From an uncultured Lachnospiraceae bacterium (lineage in GTDB: Bacteria; Bacillota; Clostridia; Lachnospirales; Lachnospiraceae): a DNA stretch of 43,113 bases. The stretch lies in NCBI GenBank assembly GCA_946616835.1, contig CAMOJK010000011.1, positions 1 to 43,113 of the forward strand, read 5' to 3'. The notes under the pieces were generated by a model, which saw nothing but the letters and a program-made list of their open reading frames with translations, did not search any database and had not been told where the DNA came from. The translations under genes and the position numbers were made by a program. Shown here piece by piece: positions 17,867 to 27,360 of this stretch. How positions within the stretch are numbered: the first letter of the stretch is position 1; the number at the start of each line of letters is the position of its first letter.

Positions 17867-18295
17867 ATGAGAAGAACAAATTATGTACACGGAAGTGCAG
17901 CAAGGAAGCTGGAACTGGAAAGGGAAGTTCTGGAGAGAAGCGTATGGGAAGGCGGTGCATCGGAAAGGCAGCCGGGGCTTTCCATAACAAACTGGATGCT
18001 TCTTATCTTAATGTTTGTTATACTTGTATCCGGTTTTGTATATTCAATCCGCTTAATGTCGGAAATAGCTGTTGCCAGAAATAAATATACACAGGCACAG
18101 GCAGAATATGAGAAAATCAAAGATGAAAATGATAATGTGGAAGAAGCTATTCAGAACGATATAAACATGGAGGAAGTGCGTAGAATCGCTACAGCAGAAC
18201 TTGGCATGAAGCTCCCGGGCGAGGGACAGGTGGTCACATACTCATCGGATATAAATGACTATGTTGAGCAGTATGCGGATGTGACACCAAGGTGA
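17867..18295 (+). CDS. ftsL: FtsL-like septum protein
   Basis: This 142-residue bitopic protein has a basic/acidic cytoplasmic head, one membrane helix (about 43-65, WMLLILMFVILVSGFVYSI) and an extracellular coiled coil (about 66-115) rich in Glu and Lys. That architecture and its position between rsmH and the class B PBP identify it as FtsL, whose sequence is poorly conserved. GAGAGGAAC upstream serves as ribosome binding site, and ATG 17867 abuts the rsmH stop. FtsL works with DivIB/FtsQ and DivIC to activate the FtsW-PBP pair at the septum. Confidence 0.85.
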   Translation: MRRTNYVHGSAARKLELEREVLERSVWEGGASERQPGLSITNWMLLILMFVILVSGFVYSIRLMSEIAVARNKYTQAQAEYEKIKDENDNVEEAIQNDINMEEVRRIATAELGMKLPGEGQVVTYSSDINDYVEQYADVTPR

Positions 18296-18351
18296 GCTAA
18301 TGTAAGGTAGAGTCTTAAGCGTTTTACAGCAGATAATGAGCAGTCAGATAA

Positions 18352-20559
18352 ATGTCAGGACATTCAGGAAACAGAAATAGAAACAGGAACAGAGACAGTG
18401 CGGGAAGAAACGGCAGTTTTATAAAAAATCTGCTTTCCTCATCAAGGATGCGCCGTGAAGAGGCGGCTGCATATAAAAGGAAAACCGACAGGAAAATGAT
18501 CGCATTAACAGCAGTCAGCATGCTGTTTTTTGTTATTCTGGTGATTAAAGTCGCTGTGATAATGCAGGAAAAGGGTGATGAATACACCAGACAGGTCTTA
18601 TCACAGCAGCAGTATTCTTCTGTGGATATTCCTTTCAAACGGGGATCCATAAAGGACAGAAACGGTCTGATACTGGCCCAGTCCGAGAAGGTATATAAGG
18701 TTATTTTCAATGCCAAGCAGGCTATAGAGGGTGAGACTAAAAAGAAAAACCTTGATACCACCCTGGATGCCATAAATAACTGTTTTGGCGTTTCAGAGGC
18801 AGACTTAAGGGATTTCATGGCAGACAATCCCACTGACCAATACAAGGTCATAGTCCGCGAGGTTTCCTATACGGAAAAGACCAATTTTGAGGAATACATA
18901 AAGAGCGAAAATAAAAATGCCAGGGCTTCGGCTTCTATGAATGGAGTAAAGGTCAATTCGGCAGACCTGATAAATGAGGCAGTCATAAGCTTTGAGCCTT
19001 ATTATAAGAGAAACTACCCTAACGGCAGCCTTGCTTCTGATGTGTTGGGTTATGTCAGCGATTCGGTGGGGCGTTATGGCTTAGAGGGGTATTATGAGTC
19101 TACACTCTGTGGCAATAACGGAAGGGAATATGGTTATCTGACTGATGAGAATGCTCTGGAGAGAACCGTAATTCCGGCCGAAAACGGAGCTACTCTCGTG
19201 ACCACTCTGGATGCTTATGTCCAGCAGGTATGCGAAAATGTCATAAGGGATTATAATGAGGAGCATGCTAACGAATTCCGTGAAAACGAAATGGGTTCCG
19301 AGAATACGGGCGTGATCATAATGGATGTACATACAGGGGAGGTGCTTGCGATGGCAAGCTATCCTTATTATGATCCTAATGATCCCAAGGACTTATCCAT
19401 GTATTCAGATGAGACCGTGAGCATGATGAAGGCACATGCGGCAGAGAGATATTCCGTATCGGAAGATGATGCCATATCCGATGCGGTGTCAGCCGAACTC
19501 TGGAAGAATTTCTGCATACAGCAGTCCTATGAGCCGGGCTCGGTCTGCAAGACTTTTACAGTGGCTACAGGGCTTGATATAGGTGCGGTACATGACGGTG
19601 ATACTTATGACTGCGGCGGATATCTTAAATTCGGTGATGGAAACAGCGCTGTTACAATAAGATGCCACAACAGATACGGTGACGGAACCCTTACGGTAAA
19701 GCAGGCTCTTGAGAAATCCTGCAATGTATCGCTTATGAAGATGGGTCAGCTTATCGGCAAGGAAAAGTTCCTGGAGTATAACAGAAATTTCGGTTTTGGC
19801 CTAAAGACCAATATAGACCTGGAAGGGGAAATGGTTACAAGCTCTCTTGTCTTCAATGAAAGGACTATGGGTGTTACGGAGTTGATGACATCCACCTTCG
19901 GTCAGGGGTATAATGTTACAATGATAGAGACCGTGACAGCTTTTGCAAGCCTGGTAAACGGAGGCTATCTCTATCAGCCGCATATGGTAAGGAGTATCCT
20001 CAATGACGATGGGAGTACTTTAAAGAATATCGAGCCGGTAGTGGTGCGTCAGGTGGTTTCCAAGGAAGTCTCGGATCTGATGATCGATTACTGCACCGGA
20101 GTAGTTGATGAGGGTACCGGTAAAGCGGCACAGCCAGCCGGATACCGCATAGGCGGAAAGACAGGTACAGCGGAGCATTCCGGTAAGGGAAAAGTTGACT
20201 ATACGGTTTCCTTTATGGGCTTTGCACCGGCAGCGGATCCGCAGATAGCCATTTATGTGGTTATCGACAGACCGAATACGCCTTCCCAGGAGCACGGTAC
20301 CCACTATGCATGTCTTATTTGCAGGGATATACTTAACCAGGTGCTGCCGTACTTAAATATACCGAGGACAGAGCTTGTGACGCAGGAAATGATAGAGGAA
20401 CAGAATCTTCCTGATACGGCAACACTTTATCATACTATTTCAGATAATGAAGCAGAAGATGACAGTGCGTCCGAAAATGAGGCTGAAGAATATTATGATG
20501 AAGATTCATATATCGAGATAGAACCTCTGGATGAGGATGTTACGCCGGAAGGTGAATGA
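18352..20559 (+). CDS. Class B penicillin-binding protein (division transpeptidase, FtsI/PBP2 type)
   Basis: This D,D-transpeptidase crosslinks septal peptidoglycan. The 735-residue protein has a basic head with a short N-R-N-R run (residues 7-14), a membrane anchor (about 49-70), a PBP dimer/pedestal domain and a transpeptidase domain. The latter carries SVCK (Ser397, Lys400), SCN (456-458) and KTG (603-605). It ends in an unusually acidic tail (about 675-735) with no PASTA domain. ATG 18352 has no strong ribosome binding site, so the exact start is moderately sure. It sits between ftsL and murD and is the presumed partner of FtsW. Confidence 0.93.
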   Translation: MSGHSGNRNRNRNRDSAGRNGSFIKNLLSSSRMRREEAAAYKRKTDRKMIALTAVSMLFFVILVIKVAVIMQEKGDEYTRQVLSQQQYSSVDIPFKRGSIKDRNGLILAQSEKVYKVIFNAKQAIEGETKKKNLDTTLDAINNCFGVSEADLRDFMADNPTDQYKVIVREVSYTEKTNFEEYIKSENKNARASASMNGVKVNSADLINEAVISFEPYYKRNYPNGSLASDVLGYVSDSVGRYGLEGYYESTLCGNNGREYGYLTDENALERTVIPAENGATLVTTLDAYVQQVCENVIRDYNEEHANEFRENEMGSENTGVIIMDVHTGEVLAMASYPYYDPNDPKDLSMYSDETVSMMKAHAAERYSVSEDDAISDAVSAELWKNFCIQQSYEPGSVCKTFTVATGLDIGAVHDGDTYDCGGYLKFGDGNSAVTIRCHNRYGDGTLTVKQALEKSCNVSLMKMGQLIGKEKFLEYNRNFGFGLKTNIDLEGEMVTSSLVFNERTMGVTELMTSTFGQGYNVTMIETVTAFASLVNGGYLYQPHMVRSILNDDGSTLKNIEPVVVRQVVSKEVSDLMIDYCTGVVDEGTGKAAQPAGYRIGGKTGTAEHSGKGKVDYTVSFMGFAPAADPQIAIYVVIDRPNTPSQEHGTHYACLICRDILNQVLPYLNIPRTELVTQEMIEEQNLPDTATLYHTISDNEAEDDSASENEAEEYYDEDSYIEIEPLDEDVTPEGE

Positions 20560-20632
20560 CGAATTTTAATTTGTGGAGTGATGTAACTGGGAAAAAACAC
20601 AGTGGGTCAGTTACTATAAATGGAGGAGTATC

Positions 20633-22096
20633 ATGGAATTAAAGGGGAAAAAGGTTATCGTAGTCGGAGCCGGAAAAAGCGGGATAGCGGCAGCTGCCAT
20701 GCTTAAGGCTAATGGTGCGGAGCCTGTGATATTTGACGAAAACAGCTCACTTGATGAGGAGAAAGTTCATGGCAAGCTTATATCCGCAATGACAAGATAT
20801 GCACTCCTCAATGTCAAGCCGGGACCTGACGCAAAATATGCTACCAGCAGGGATATCGCCAAAAAGAGCACAGCCTATGCCATGAAGACAGCAGGAGAGA
20901 TAGTTATCAAAAAGGATAACCTGACAGATATGGATCTGGATGGGGCTGAAATGGTGGTGATGAGTCCCGGAGTTCCCCTTGATACGCCGTTAGTTGACCG
21001 TTTCAGGAACAGAGGAATGTATATTTCCGGGGAAATAGAGCTTGCCTATTCCTGTGCTAAGGGCAGGCTTATAGCTATAACAGGTACTAACGGAAAGACT
21101 ACTACCACTGCCCTTACGGGACAGATAGTAAAGGATTATTACGGTGGGGCAAAGATAGTGGGGAATATCGGAAATCCCTATACTGATGCGGCAGTTTTTA
21201 CCAGGGATAAGGATGTGACTGTGGCAGAAATCTCAAGCTTTCAGTTAGAGACCATACATGATTTCCATCCACAGGTTTCCGCAATCCTTAATATTACGCC
21301 TGATCATCTGAACAGGCACCACACCATGGAAAACTATGTGGCTTGCAAGGAGCTTATAGCAAAGAATCAGACGGGTGATGATTATTGCATACTGAATTAC
21401 AGTGATCCTTATACAAGGGATTTCGGAAGCAGATGTCCCGCAAAGGTTCTTTGGTTTTCTTCCGATTGTGAAGTGGAGGAAGGGTGCTTTCTGCAGGACG
21501 GCGATATCATAAGGGTAAGCGGCGGACAGAAAAATAAGCTTATGAATGTAAGCGAAATGAAGCTGTTAGGTAAGCACAATGCGGAAAATGCAATGGCTGC
21601 GATACTTATGGCAGAGGCTGCGGGGATTCCCATGGACAGCGTTATAGAGACTGTTAAAAATTTCAAGGCTGTTGAGCACCGCATAGAATATGTGCGCAGC
21701 TTTAAGGATGTTGTTTATTACAATGATTCAAAGGGAACAAATCCGGATGCTGCCATTAAAGCGATACAGGCTATGAACAGGCGTACCGTGCTTATAGGCG
21801 GAGGCTACGACAAGCAGAATACCTATGATGAATGGATAGAGGCTTTTGATGGCAAGGTGTCAAAGCTCATTTTATTGGGCCAGACCAAGACTAAGATCGC
21901 AGAATGTGCGGCAAAGCACGGCTTTAATGATTACATCATTGTTAATTCCCTGGAGGAAGCGGTAAAGAAAGCTGCTGAAGTGGCTAAGCCCGGTGAAGCG
22001 GTTCTTTTATCTCCTGCCTGTGCAAGCTGGGGAATGTTTAAGGATTATGAAGAGCGGGGACGGATCTTCAAGGCACTGGTAAACGAGCTTAAGTAA
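20633..22096 (+). CDS. murD: UDP-N-acetylmuramoylalanine--D-glutamate ligase
   Basis: MurD adds D-glutamate to UDP-MurNAc-L-Ala in the cytosol. It has an N-terminal Rossmann segment (VVGAGKSGIAAAAML), the ATP loop GTNGKTTT (151-158), and NDSKGTNPDA with the lysine and asparagine of the ligase domain. GGAGGAG precedes ATG 20633. At 487 residues it is about 30-40 longer than usual, owing to extra sequence at about 46-100 in the UMP-binding domain. mraY, which commonly sits between the PBP gene and murD, is absent here. Confidence 0.95.
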   Translation: MELKGKKVIVVGAGKSGIAAAAMLKANGAEPVIFDENSSLDEEKVHGKLISAMTRYALLNVKPGPDAKYATSRDIAKKSTAYAMKTAGEIVIKKDNLTDMDLDGAEMVVMSPGVPLDTPLVDRFRNRGMYISGEIELAYSCAKGRLIAITGTNGKTTTTALTGQIVKDYYGGAKIVGNIGNPYTDAAVFTRDKDVTVAEISSFQLETIHDFHPQVSAILNITPDHLNRHHTMENYVACKELIAKNQTGDDYCILNYSDPYTRDFGSRCPAKVLWFSSDCEVEEGCFLQDGDIIRVSGGQKNKLMNVSEMKLLGKHNAENAMAAILMAEAAGIPMDSVIETVKNFKAVEHRIEYVRSFKDVVYYNDSKGTNPDAAIKAIQAMNRRTVLIGGGYDKQNTYDEWIEAFDGKVSKLILLGQTKTKIAECAAKHGFNDYIIVNSLEEAVKKAAEVAKPGEAVLLSPACASWGMFKDYEERGRIFKALVNELK

Positions 22097-22113
22097 TATT
22101 ACAGCGGGATTGA

Positions 22114-23328
22114 ATGGGAAATACGGCAGCATCAAAAAGTAAAATAAAAAAAATGCCGGTCAGGCAGACGGCTGACAGCAAGGGGAAAAAAAGCAAAGGA
22201 TATTCTCTGGTACTGCCCCTTGCGTTGGTGATGGCCGGTCTTCTTATCTGGGGACTGTTTATGATCTTTTCATCCAGCGCCTACAGCGGTGGCGTGGGTG
22301 ATTCCGAGGATATCTATGAATTCCTGAAAAGACAGATTCTTGCGGAGATAGTAGGAGTAGGCGTGATCCTTGTGATCTGCAGCAGACTGGGAGGCTTTGC
22401 CATAGCACTGGCCAGGAAAAAGATCCCGAGATTTATTATCGTTACGGCTGCGGCTTTTTCCGTAATAATGCTTTTGTTTTTCGGTATTACCAGAAATGGA
22501 GCTACCAGGTGGTTCCAGATCGCCGGTCTTTCCATACAGCCTGCAGAGATCGTAAAGATAGCAGTCATTATCTTCCTTGCAGCGCTTGTGGCAGATTATC
22601 CTAAGTTATGTGACAGCTTTTCAGGGTATGTGGTATTTATGATAGTTCCGTTAATACTTGCGGGACTGGTTTATGTTATAACCGACAATCTTTCCAGTGC
22701 AATAATAATAATGGGTATAGCTGCCGCACTTGGTTTTGTGGCCTCAAATGACATAAAATTCCATTTGGGCGCGGTAGTCTTAGGTTCGGTCGGAGTATGG
22801 GCCGTGATAAGGCATGCGGAAAAAATGACCTATACTGATGACATGAATTACCGCTGGAAGCGTGTGCTTGTTTGGCTTCATCCGGAGGAGTATTTAAGGG
22901 AAGGCGGATATCAGCCGCTGCAGGCACTTTACGCCATCGGCTCCGGAGGGCTTACCGGCAAGGGAATAGGACGCAGCATTCAGAAGCTTGGCACTATCCC
23001 CGAGGTTCATAATGATATGATCTTTTCCGTAATATGTGAGGAGACAGGGCTTGTCGGAGCAGCTCTCCTGCTTACGGCTTTTGCAGCACTCATTGTAATT
23101 ATGGGTGCAATAGCCTGGAGAATAGATAATGTATACGGTAAGATGTTAGTGATCGGCGTAATGGCCCACATAGCCATACAGGTCATACTTAATGTAATGG
23201 TAGTTACTGCGATAATGCCCAACACAGGTGTGAGCCTGCCCTTTATAAGTTATGGCGGTTCCTCGGTGCTTTTCCTTATGATGGAAATGGGGATGGTATT
23301 CAGGGTAGCAAGGGACAATAATGCATAA
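22114..23328 (+). CDS. ftsW: SEDS-family peptidoglycan polymerase FtsW
   Basis: FtsW is a SEDS glycosyltransferase that polymerises septal glycan with the class B PBP encoded three genes upstream. The 404-residue protein has about ten membrane helices, the loop motif RNGATRWFQIAGLSIQPAE and the C-terminal signature LPFISYGGSSVLFLM. A basic Lys-rich cytoplasmic head (about 1-32) precedes the first helix. It follows murD by 17 bp; murG, often next, is missing. Confidence 0.95.
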   Translation: MGNTAASKSKIKKMPVRQTADSKGKKSKGYSLVLPLALVMAGLLIWGLFMIFSSSAYSGGVGDSEDIYEFLKRQILAEIVGVGVILVICSRLGGFAIALARKKIPRFIIVTAAAFSVIMLLFFGITRNGATRWFQIAGLSIQPAEIVKIAVIIFLAALVADYPKLCDSFSGYVVFMIVPLILAGLVYVITDNLSSAIIIMGIAAALGFVASNDIKFHLGAVVLGSVGVWAVIRHAEKMTYTDDMNYRWKRVLVWLHPEEYLREGGYQPLQALYAIGSGGLTGKGIGRSIQKLGTIPEVHNDMIFSVICEETGLVGAALLLTAFAALIVIMGAIAWRIDNVYGKMLVIGVMAHIAIQVILNVMVVTAIMPNTGVSLPFISYGGSSVLFLMMEMGMVFRVARDNNA

Positions 23329-23355
23329 CCGGGGATTCCGGATTTTATACAGGCA

Positions 23356-24102
23356 ATGGATTTAGACGGAAAGATAGCTGTAAAAAAACGCATAGAATTC
23401 GTGCTTCTGATGATTTTTATGCTGTTGTCGGCTGCTTTATATGCGGCAAACAGATACAAGGTCAGCGATGTTACGGTAGAGGGAAATGTGCATTATACCG
23501 CAGCTGACATCCGTAATATGGTGGAGCGGGGATGGTTTGGCGATAATACCTTGATATTATCATTAAAGTATCGTGACAAAAGCCTTACGGATGTCCCTTT
23601 TATTGAGACTATTGATGTGAATGTGGTGAGTGTAAATGCCATAAAGATCACTGTCCATGAAAAGCAGATTGCAGGTTATGTGAATCATATGGACAGCTAT
23701 ATGTATTTCGATAAGGACGGGATAGTGGTGGAGTCATCAGATATACCCACCGATGGACTTCCTTTGGTGACCGGACTTGAGTTTGACAGTTTCAATATGT
23801 ATGCACCGCTCCCGGTATCCAATGAAAGCATTTTTCAGACCATACTGGATCTTACGCATGCGCTGGAAGTAAACGGTCTTAGTACTGATGAGATTAATTT
23901 CGATTCTTCTTATCATATAACTGTTTCCGTAGGTCGGATAAAGCTAAGCCTCGGCTCGGGAGAGCAGCTGGCAGAGAAGATACAGATGGCGTCAAAACTG
24001 CTTAAAAAGAAGGAACTGGCAGGAAAAACAGGAGTTCTGCATCTGGAAAATTACAGGAACGGCAATGAAAAATATTATTTCAAGGTTTCTGAGACAAATT
24101 GA
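23356..24102 (+). CDS. ftsQ: DivIB/FtsQ-type division protein
   Basis: This 248-residue bitopic protein has a short cytoplasmic head, a membrane helix (about 13-33) and a POTRA domain starting at YKVSDVTVEGNVHYTAADI. A beta domain follows. DivIB/FtsQ stabilises FtsL and regulates septal synthesis. The position between ftsW and ftsZ supports the call. murA/murB, which can sit between ftsW and ftsQ in Firmicutes, are absent, as is ftsA downstream. Confidence 0.9.
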   Translation: MDLDGKIAVKKRIEFVLLMIFMLLSAALYAANRYKVSDVTVEGNVHYTAADIRNMVERGWFGDNTLILSLKYRDKSLTDVPFIETIDVNVVSVNAIKITVHEKQIAGYVNHMDSYMYFDKDGIVVESSDIPTDGLPLVTGLEFDSFNMYAPLPVSNESIFQTILDLTHALEVNGLSTDEINFDSSYHITVSVGRIKLSLGSGEQLAEKIQMASKLLKKKELAGKTGVLHLENYRNGNEKYYFKVSETN

Positions 24103-24153
24103 CCGATTTAGTCAAAGTGTGCTCAATTAGCTTGATTTTATGCCTTATATCGG

Positions 24154-24182
24154 TTGCGTAAAGCCCTAAAAAAAGTTAATAT
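24154..24182 (+). promoter_or_regulatory. Candidate ftsZ promoter
   Basis: TTGCGT (24154-24159) and TAATAT (24177-24182) are spaced by 17 bp. The -10 overlaps the palindrome GTTAATATTTAAC (24175-24187), which could be an operator. It would give ftsZ transcription separate from the mraZ promoter. Confidence 0.55.
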
Positions 24183-24237
24183 TTAACTTGTTCGGGTGTT
24201 CGGACCAAAGAATTCACATGAAGCGGAGGGAAATATA

Positions 24238-25617
24238 GTGGGAAACATTATCGAAATTTCTGATCCTGATACAGACAGGCTGGCTAAAATCATAGTCGTT
24301 GGTGTCGGCGGTGCAGGTAATAATGCGGTAAACCGCATGATAGAAGACGGAGTCCGTGATGTGGATTTCATAGGAGCAAATACAGACAAGCAGGCACTTG
24401 TACTCTGCAAGGCTGACAAGCATATCCAGCTTGGCGAGAAAGAGACCAGAGGCCTTGGGGCAGGAGCTAAGCCTGAGGTTGGTGAAGCTGCAGCAGAGGA
24501 AAGCGCTGAAGAGATAGAAGAGGCACTGAAGGGTGCTGACATGGTATTCGTTACTGCCGGTATGGGCGGCGGAACCGGAAGCGGTGCTGCTCCTGTTGTA
24601 GCCCGTATTGCAAAGCAGAATATCGGGGCTCTTACCGTAGCGGTTGTTACCAAGCCATTCCTTTTCGAACAGAAGAAGCGTATGCAGAATGCCATGGCAG
24701 GCATAGACAAGCTTCGTGAGAATGTAGATACAATGATCGTAATCCCAAATGAAAAGCTTCTGCAGATCGTTGCTGCAGACACCAGCATAAGGGATGCTTT
24801 CCATAAGGCTGACGAGGTTCTTACACAGTCGGTAAGAAGTATCACCGACCTTATCAATAAGGTTTCACTGGTAAATCTTGATTTCGCTGATGTTACCACA
24901 GTAATGAAGGACAAGGGCGTAGCTCACATCGGTATCGGTGCAGGAAGCGGCGAGGATGGTATGATCAAGGCTGTTAAGGCTGCAGTGGAAAGCCCGCTGC
25001 TTGAGACTAGCTTAGAGCATGCAACTGACATCATTCTCTGCATGTTTGGTAATGTTTCACTTCTCAATGCCCGTGATGCTTCCGAATACATTGAGAGCAT
25101 TACCGGAAATGACTGCAACTTCATCTGGGGTGTAAATGATGAGGATGCTGATCTTGAGACCGGTAACTGTTTTGCAATCCTTATAGCTACAGGTATAGAT
25201 GAGCCCAATGATACCCATAGCACAGTGCTCAGGAGTTCTGAGGCTTATCGTTCCAACAGAAGCGGGTTCCGTAACAGCAGCATCAGGGCTGCAGCAGTGC
25301 CTGTAAGCCAGTCAAGGGATGCTGCAGTGGAGGTTGCAGAGCAGAGGCCCGTTACATCTCAGGTTCGTCCTGTACAGCCGGTTAATACCGCTGAAGCAAA
25401 TCCGGCCCCTGCATATAACAGGGATGCCGTAAGAAGCGCTTTTGTTCCGCAGGGAAATGAGCCTGCCGGAAATGTGACGGCTGACCGCCAGAATATAGGT
25501 ACTACAAACATTCCCCGTGTAACTAATAATGTAAGGACCAAGCGCAGGTCTGAGCAACCGGTGATACCTGATTTCTTAAGGAGCGGCGGCAGAAGAAGGG
25601 GCAATGACGAAGAGTAG
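24238..25617 (+). CDS. ftsZ: Cell division GTPase FtsZ
   Basis: FtsZ is the tubulin-like GTPase that forms the Z-ring. The 459-residue protein has the nucleotide-binding GGAGNNAVN (24-32), the tubulin signature GGGTGSG (110-116) and the T7 region [12 protein letters not shown] variable Ala/Gln/Pro-rich linker leads to the C-terminal peptide PVIPDFLR, followed by basic residues. GTG 24238 follows GGAGGG (24225-24230) at 7-nt spacing; an upstream in-frame GTG at 24196 is not needed. The linker is fairly long (about 110 residues). ftsA is not beside it. Confidence 0.98.
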   Translation: MGNIIEISDPDTDRLAKIIVVGVGGAGNNAVNRMIEDGVRDVDFIGANTDKQALVLCKADKHIQLGEKETRGLGAGAKPEVGEAAAEESAEEIEEALKGADMVFVTAGMGGGTGSGAAPVVARIAKQNIGALTVAVVTKPFLFEQKKRMQNAMAGIDKLRENVDTMIVIPNEKLLQIVAADTSIRDAFHKADEVLTQSVRSITDLINKVSLVNLDFADVTTVMKDKGVAHIGIGAGSGEDGMIKAVKAAVESPLLETSLEHATDIILCMFGNVSLLNARDASEYIESITGNDCNFIWGVNDEDADLETGNCFAILIATGIDEPNDTHSTVLRSSEAYRSNRSGFRNSSIRAAAVPVSQSRDAAVEVAEQRPVTSQVRPVQPVNTAEANPAPAYNRDAVRSAFVPQGNEPAGNVTADRQNIGTTNIPRVTNNVRTKRRSEQPVIPDFLRSGGRRRGNDEE

Positions 25618-25646
25618 GTTAAAGTCAGTATATTAAAGGGAAAAAC

Positions 25647-25678
25647 TAAAGGGGGTTCCTGATTGGGTGCCCCCTTTA
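25647..25678 (+). terminator. Strong hairpin downstream of ftsZ
   Basis: TAAAGGGGG (25647-25655) pairs perfectly with CCCCCTTTA (25670-25678) around a 14-nt loop. No T-tract follows on the + strand, so it may stabilise the 3' end or act with the second hairpin at 25699-25721 rather than terminate by itself. Confidence 0.6.
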
Positions 25679-25698
25679 AATGTGGGATACAGTTTAAG

Positions 25699-25721
25699 AA
25701 ACTCTTATATATGAGTTTTTT
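25699..25721 (+). terminator. Short AT-rich terminator-like hairpin before prfC
   Basis: AAACTC (25699-25704) pairs with GAGTTT (25713-25718) and is continued by further T residues to 25721. It lies immediately before the prfC ribosome binding site, so it could terminate ftsZ transcription or attenuate prfC. Confidence 0.5.
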
Positions 25722-25734
25722 CGTGGAGGTAAAA

Positions 25735-27336
25735 ATGGCATCGTTAAATGAAGAAATAAACAGAAGGCGGACTTTTGCGATAATCTCGCACCCGGATGCA
25801 GGTAAGACGACTCTTACGGAAAAGCTGCTTTTATACGGAGGGGCCATAAACCTTGCCGGCTCCGTAAAGGGAAAGGCAACGGCGAGGCATGCAGTATCCG
25901 ACTGGATGGAGATAGAGAAGGAAAGGGGTATTTCCGTTACCAGCTCCGTGCTTCAGTTTGAGTATGATGGATATTGCATAAATATACTTGATACGCCGGG
26001 ACACCAGGATTTCTCCGAGGATACCTACAGAACGCTTATGGCTGCGGATTCAGCGGTTATGGTCATTGATGCATCAAAAGGTGTGGAGCCTCAGACCAGA
26101 AAACTTTTCAAGGTCTGCGGAATGCGGGGTATCCCTATTTTTACCTTTATCAACAAACTGGATCGCGATGCCAGGGAGACTCTGGATCTTTTGGACGAGA
26201 TAGAAAAAGAGCTTGGGATAGAGACTGTTCCTATGAACTGGCCCATAGGCTCCGGCAAGAATTTCAAGGGTATCTATGAGAGGGAGGAGCGTGATATCGT
26301 TACTTATTCCGATACCCAGAAAGGTACAAAGGAAGGGGAAGAAAGACATATCCCCTGGGACGGAAATGATGAAAGCGTAAAGGCAGAGATAGGTGAGGCA
26401 GCCTATGAGAAGCTGAATGAAGATATAGAGCTGATCGATATGGCAGGTGCAGCCTTTGAACTGGAGAAAGTCAGGGAAGGAAAGCTTACTCCTGTATTCT
26501 TCGGCTCCGCACTGACGAATTTCGGCGTGGAGATATTCTTAAAGCATTTCCTTAATATGACGACTACGCCACTTCCAAGAAGAAGTAATGGTGAGTTAAT
26601 AGATCCTGTTGAAAATGATTTCTCTGCATTTGTATTCAAGATACAGGCCAATATGAATAAGGCACACCGTGACCGTATAGCATTTATGCGTATATGCTCC
26701 GGAAAATTCGAGGCAGACAGGGAAGTGAAGCATGTGCAGGGAGGACGCACTATGCGTCTGCTGCAACCCCAGCAGCTTATGGCGGATGAGCGAAAGATAC
26801 TTGATGAAGCCTACGGTGGGGACATAATAGGTGTATTTGACCCGGGGATCTTTTCCATTGGTGATACCGTATGTGCACCTTCTATGGATGTAAAATACGA
26901 AGGTATCCCCACCTTTGCACCGGAGCATTTTGCCAGGGTGAGACAGGTGGATACCATGAAACGAAAGCAGTTCGTAAAGGGTATCACCCAGATAGCCCAG
27001 GAAGGTGCTATACAGATATTCCAGGAGCTCCAGAGCGGTATGGAGGAGATCATAGTGGGAGTAGTGGGTGTACTGCAGTTTGAAGTGCTTAAATACAGAC
27101 TTGAGAACGAGTACAATGTTGAGATCCGTATGGATCAGCTCCCGTATGAATATATAAGATGGATCGAGAATAAGGACGAGGTAGATGTAGCTAAGCTTAC
27201 AGGTACATCTGATATGAAAAAGATCCAGGATCTTAAGGGCAATCCTCTGCTGATCTTTATTAATGAGTGGAGCATAGGGATGACTCTTGACAGGAACGAA
27301 GGTCTTAAGCTGACGGAGTTTGGCAAAGACTGGTAA
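25735..27336 (+). CDS. prfC: Peptide chain release factor 3
   Basis: RF3 is a translational GTPase that recycles RF1/RF2 after peptide release. The 533-residue protein has the P-loop HPDAGKTT (19-26), DTPGHQDFSEDTYRT in the G3/switch region, and NKLDRD (G4). EF-G-like domains II and III follow. ATG 25735 follows TGGAGGT; an in-frame upstream TTG at 25663 would add 24 atypical residues. The switch sequence GHQDFSEDTYR is typical of RF3 and separates it from EF-G and TetM-type proteins. Confidence 0.96.
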   Translation: MASLNEEINRRRTFAIISHPDAGKTTLTEKLLLYGGAINLAGSVKGKATARHAVSDWMEIEKERGISVTSSVLQFEYDGYCINILDTPGHQDFSEDTYRTLMAADSAVMVIDASKGVEPQTRKLFKVCGMRGIPIFTFINKLDRDARETLDLLDEIEKELGIETVPMNWPIGSGKNFKGIYEREERDIVTYSDTQKGTKEGEERHIPWDGNDESVKAEIGEAAYEKLNEDIELIDMAGAAFELEKVREGKLTPVFFGSALTNFGVEIFLKHFLNMTTTPLPRRSNGELIDPVENDFSAFVFKIQANMNKAHRDRIAFMRICSGKFEADREVKHVQGGRTMRLLQPQQLMADERKILDEAYGGDIIGVFDPGIFSIGDTVCAPSMDVKYEGIPTFAPEHFARVRQVDTMKRKQFVKGITQIAQEGAIQIFQELQSGMEEIIVGVVGVLQFEVLKYRLENEYNVEIRMDQLPYEYIRWIENKDEVDVAKLTGTSDMKKIQDLKGNPLLIFINEWSIGMTLDRNEGLKLTEFGKDW

Positions 27337-27360
27337 TAAAAAGCGGCGGTCAGACGCAAT

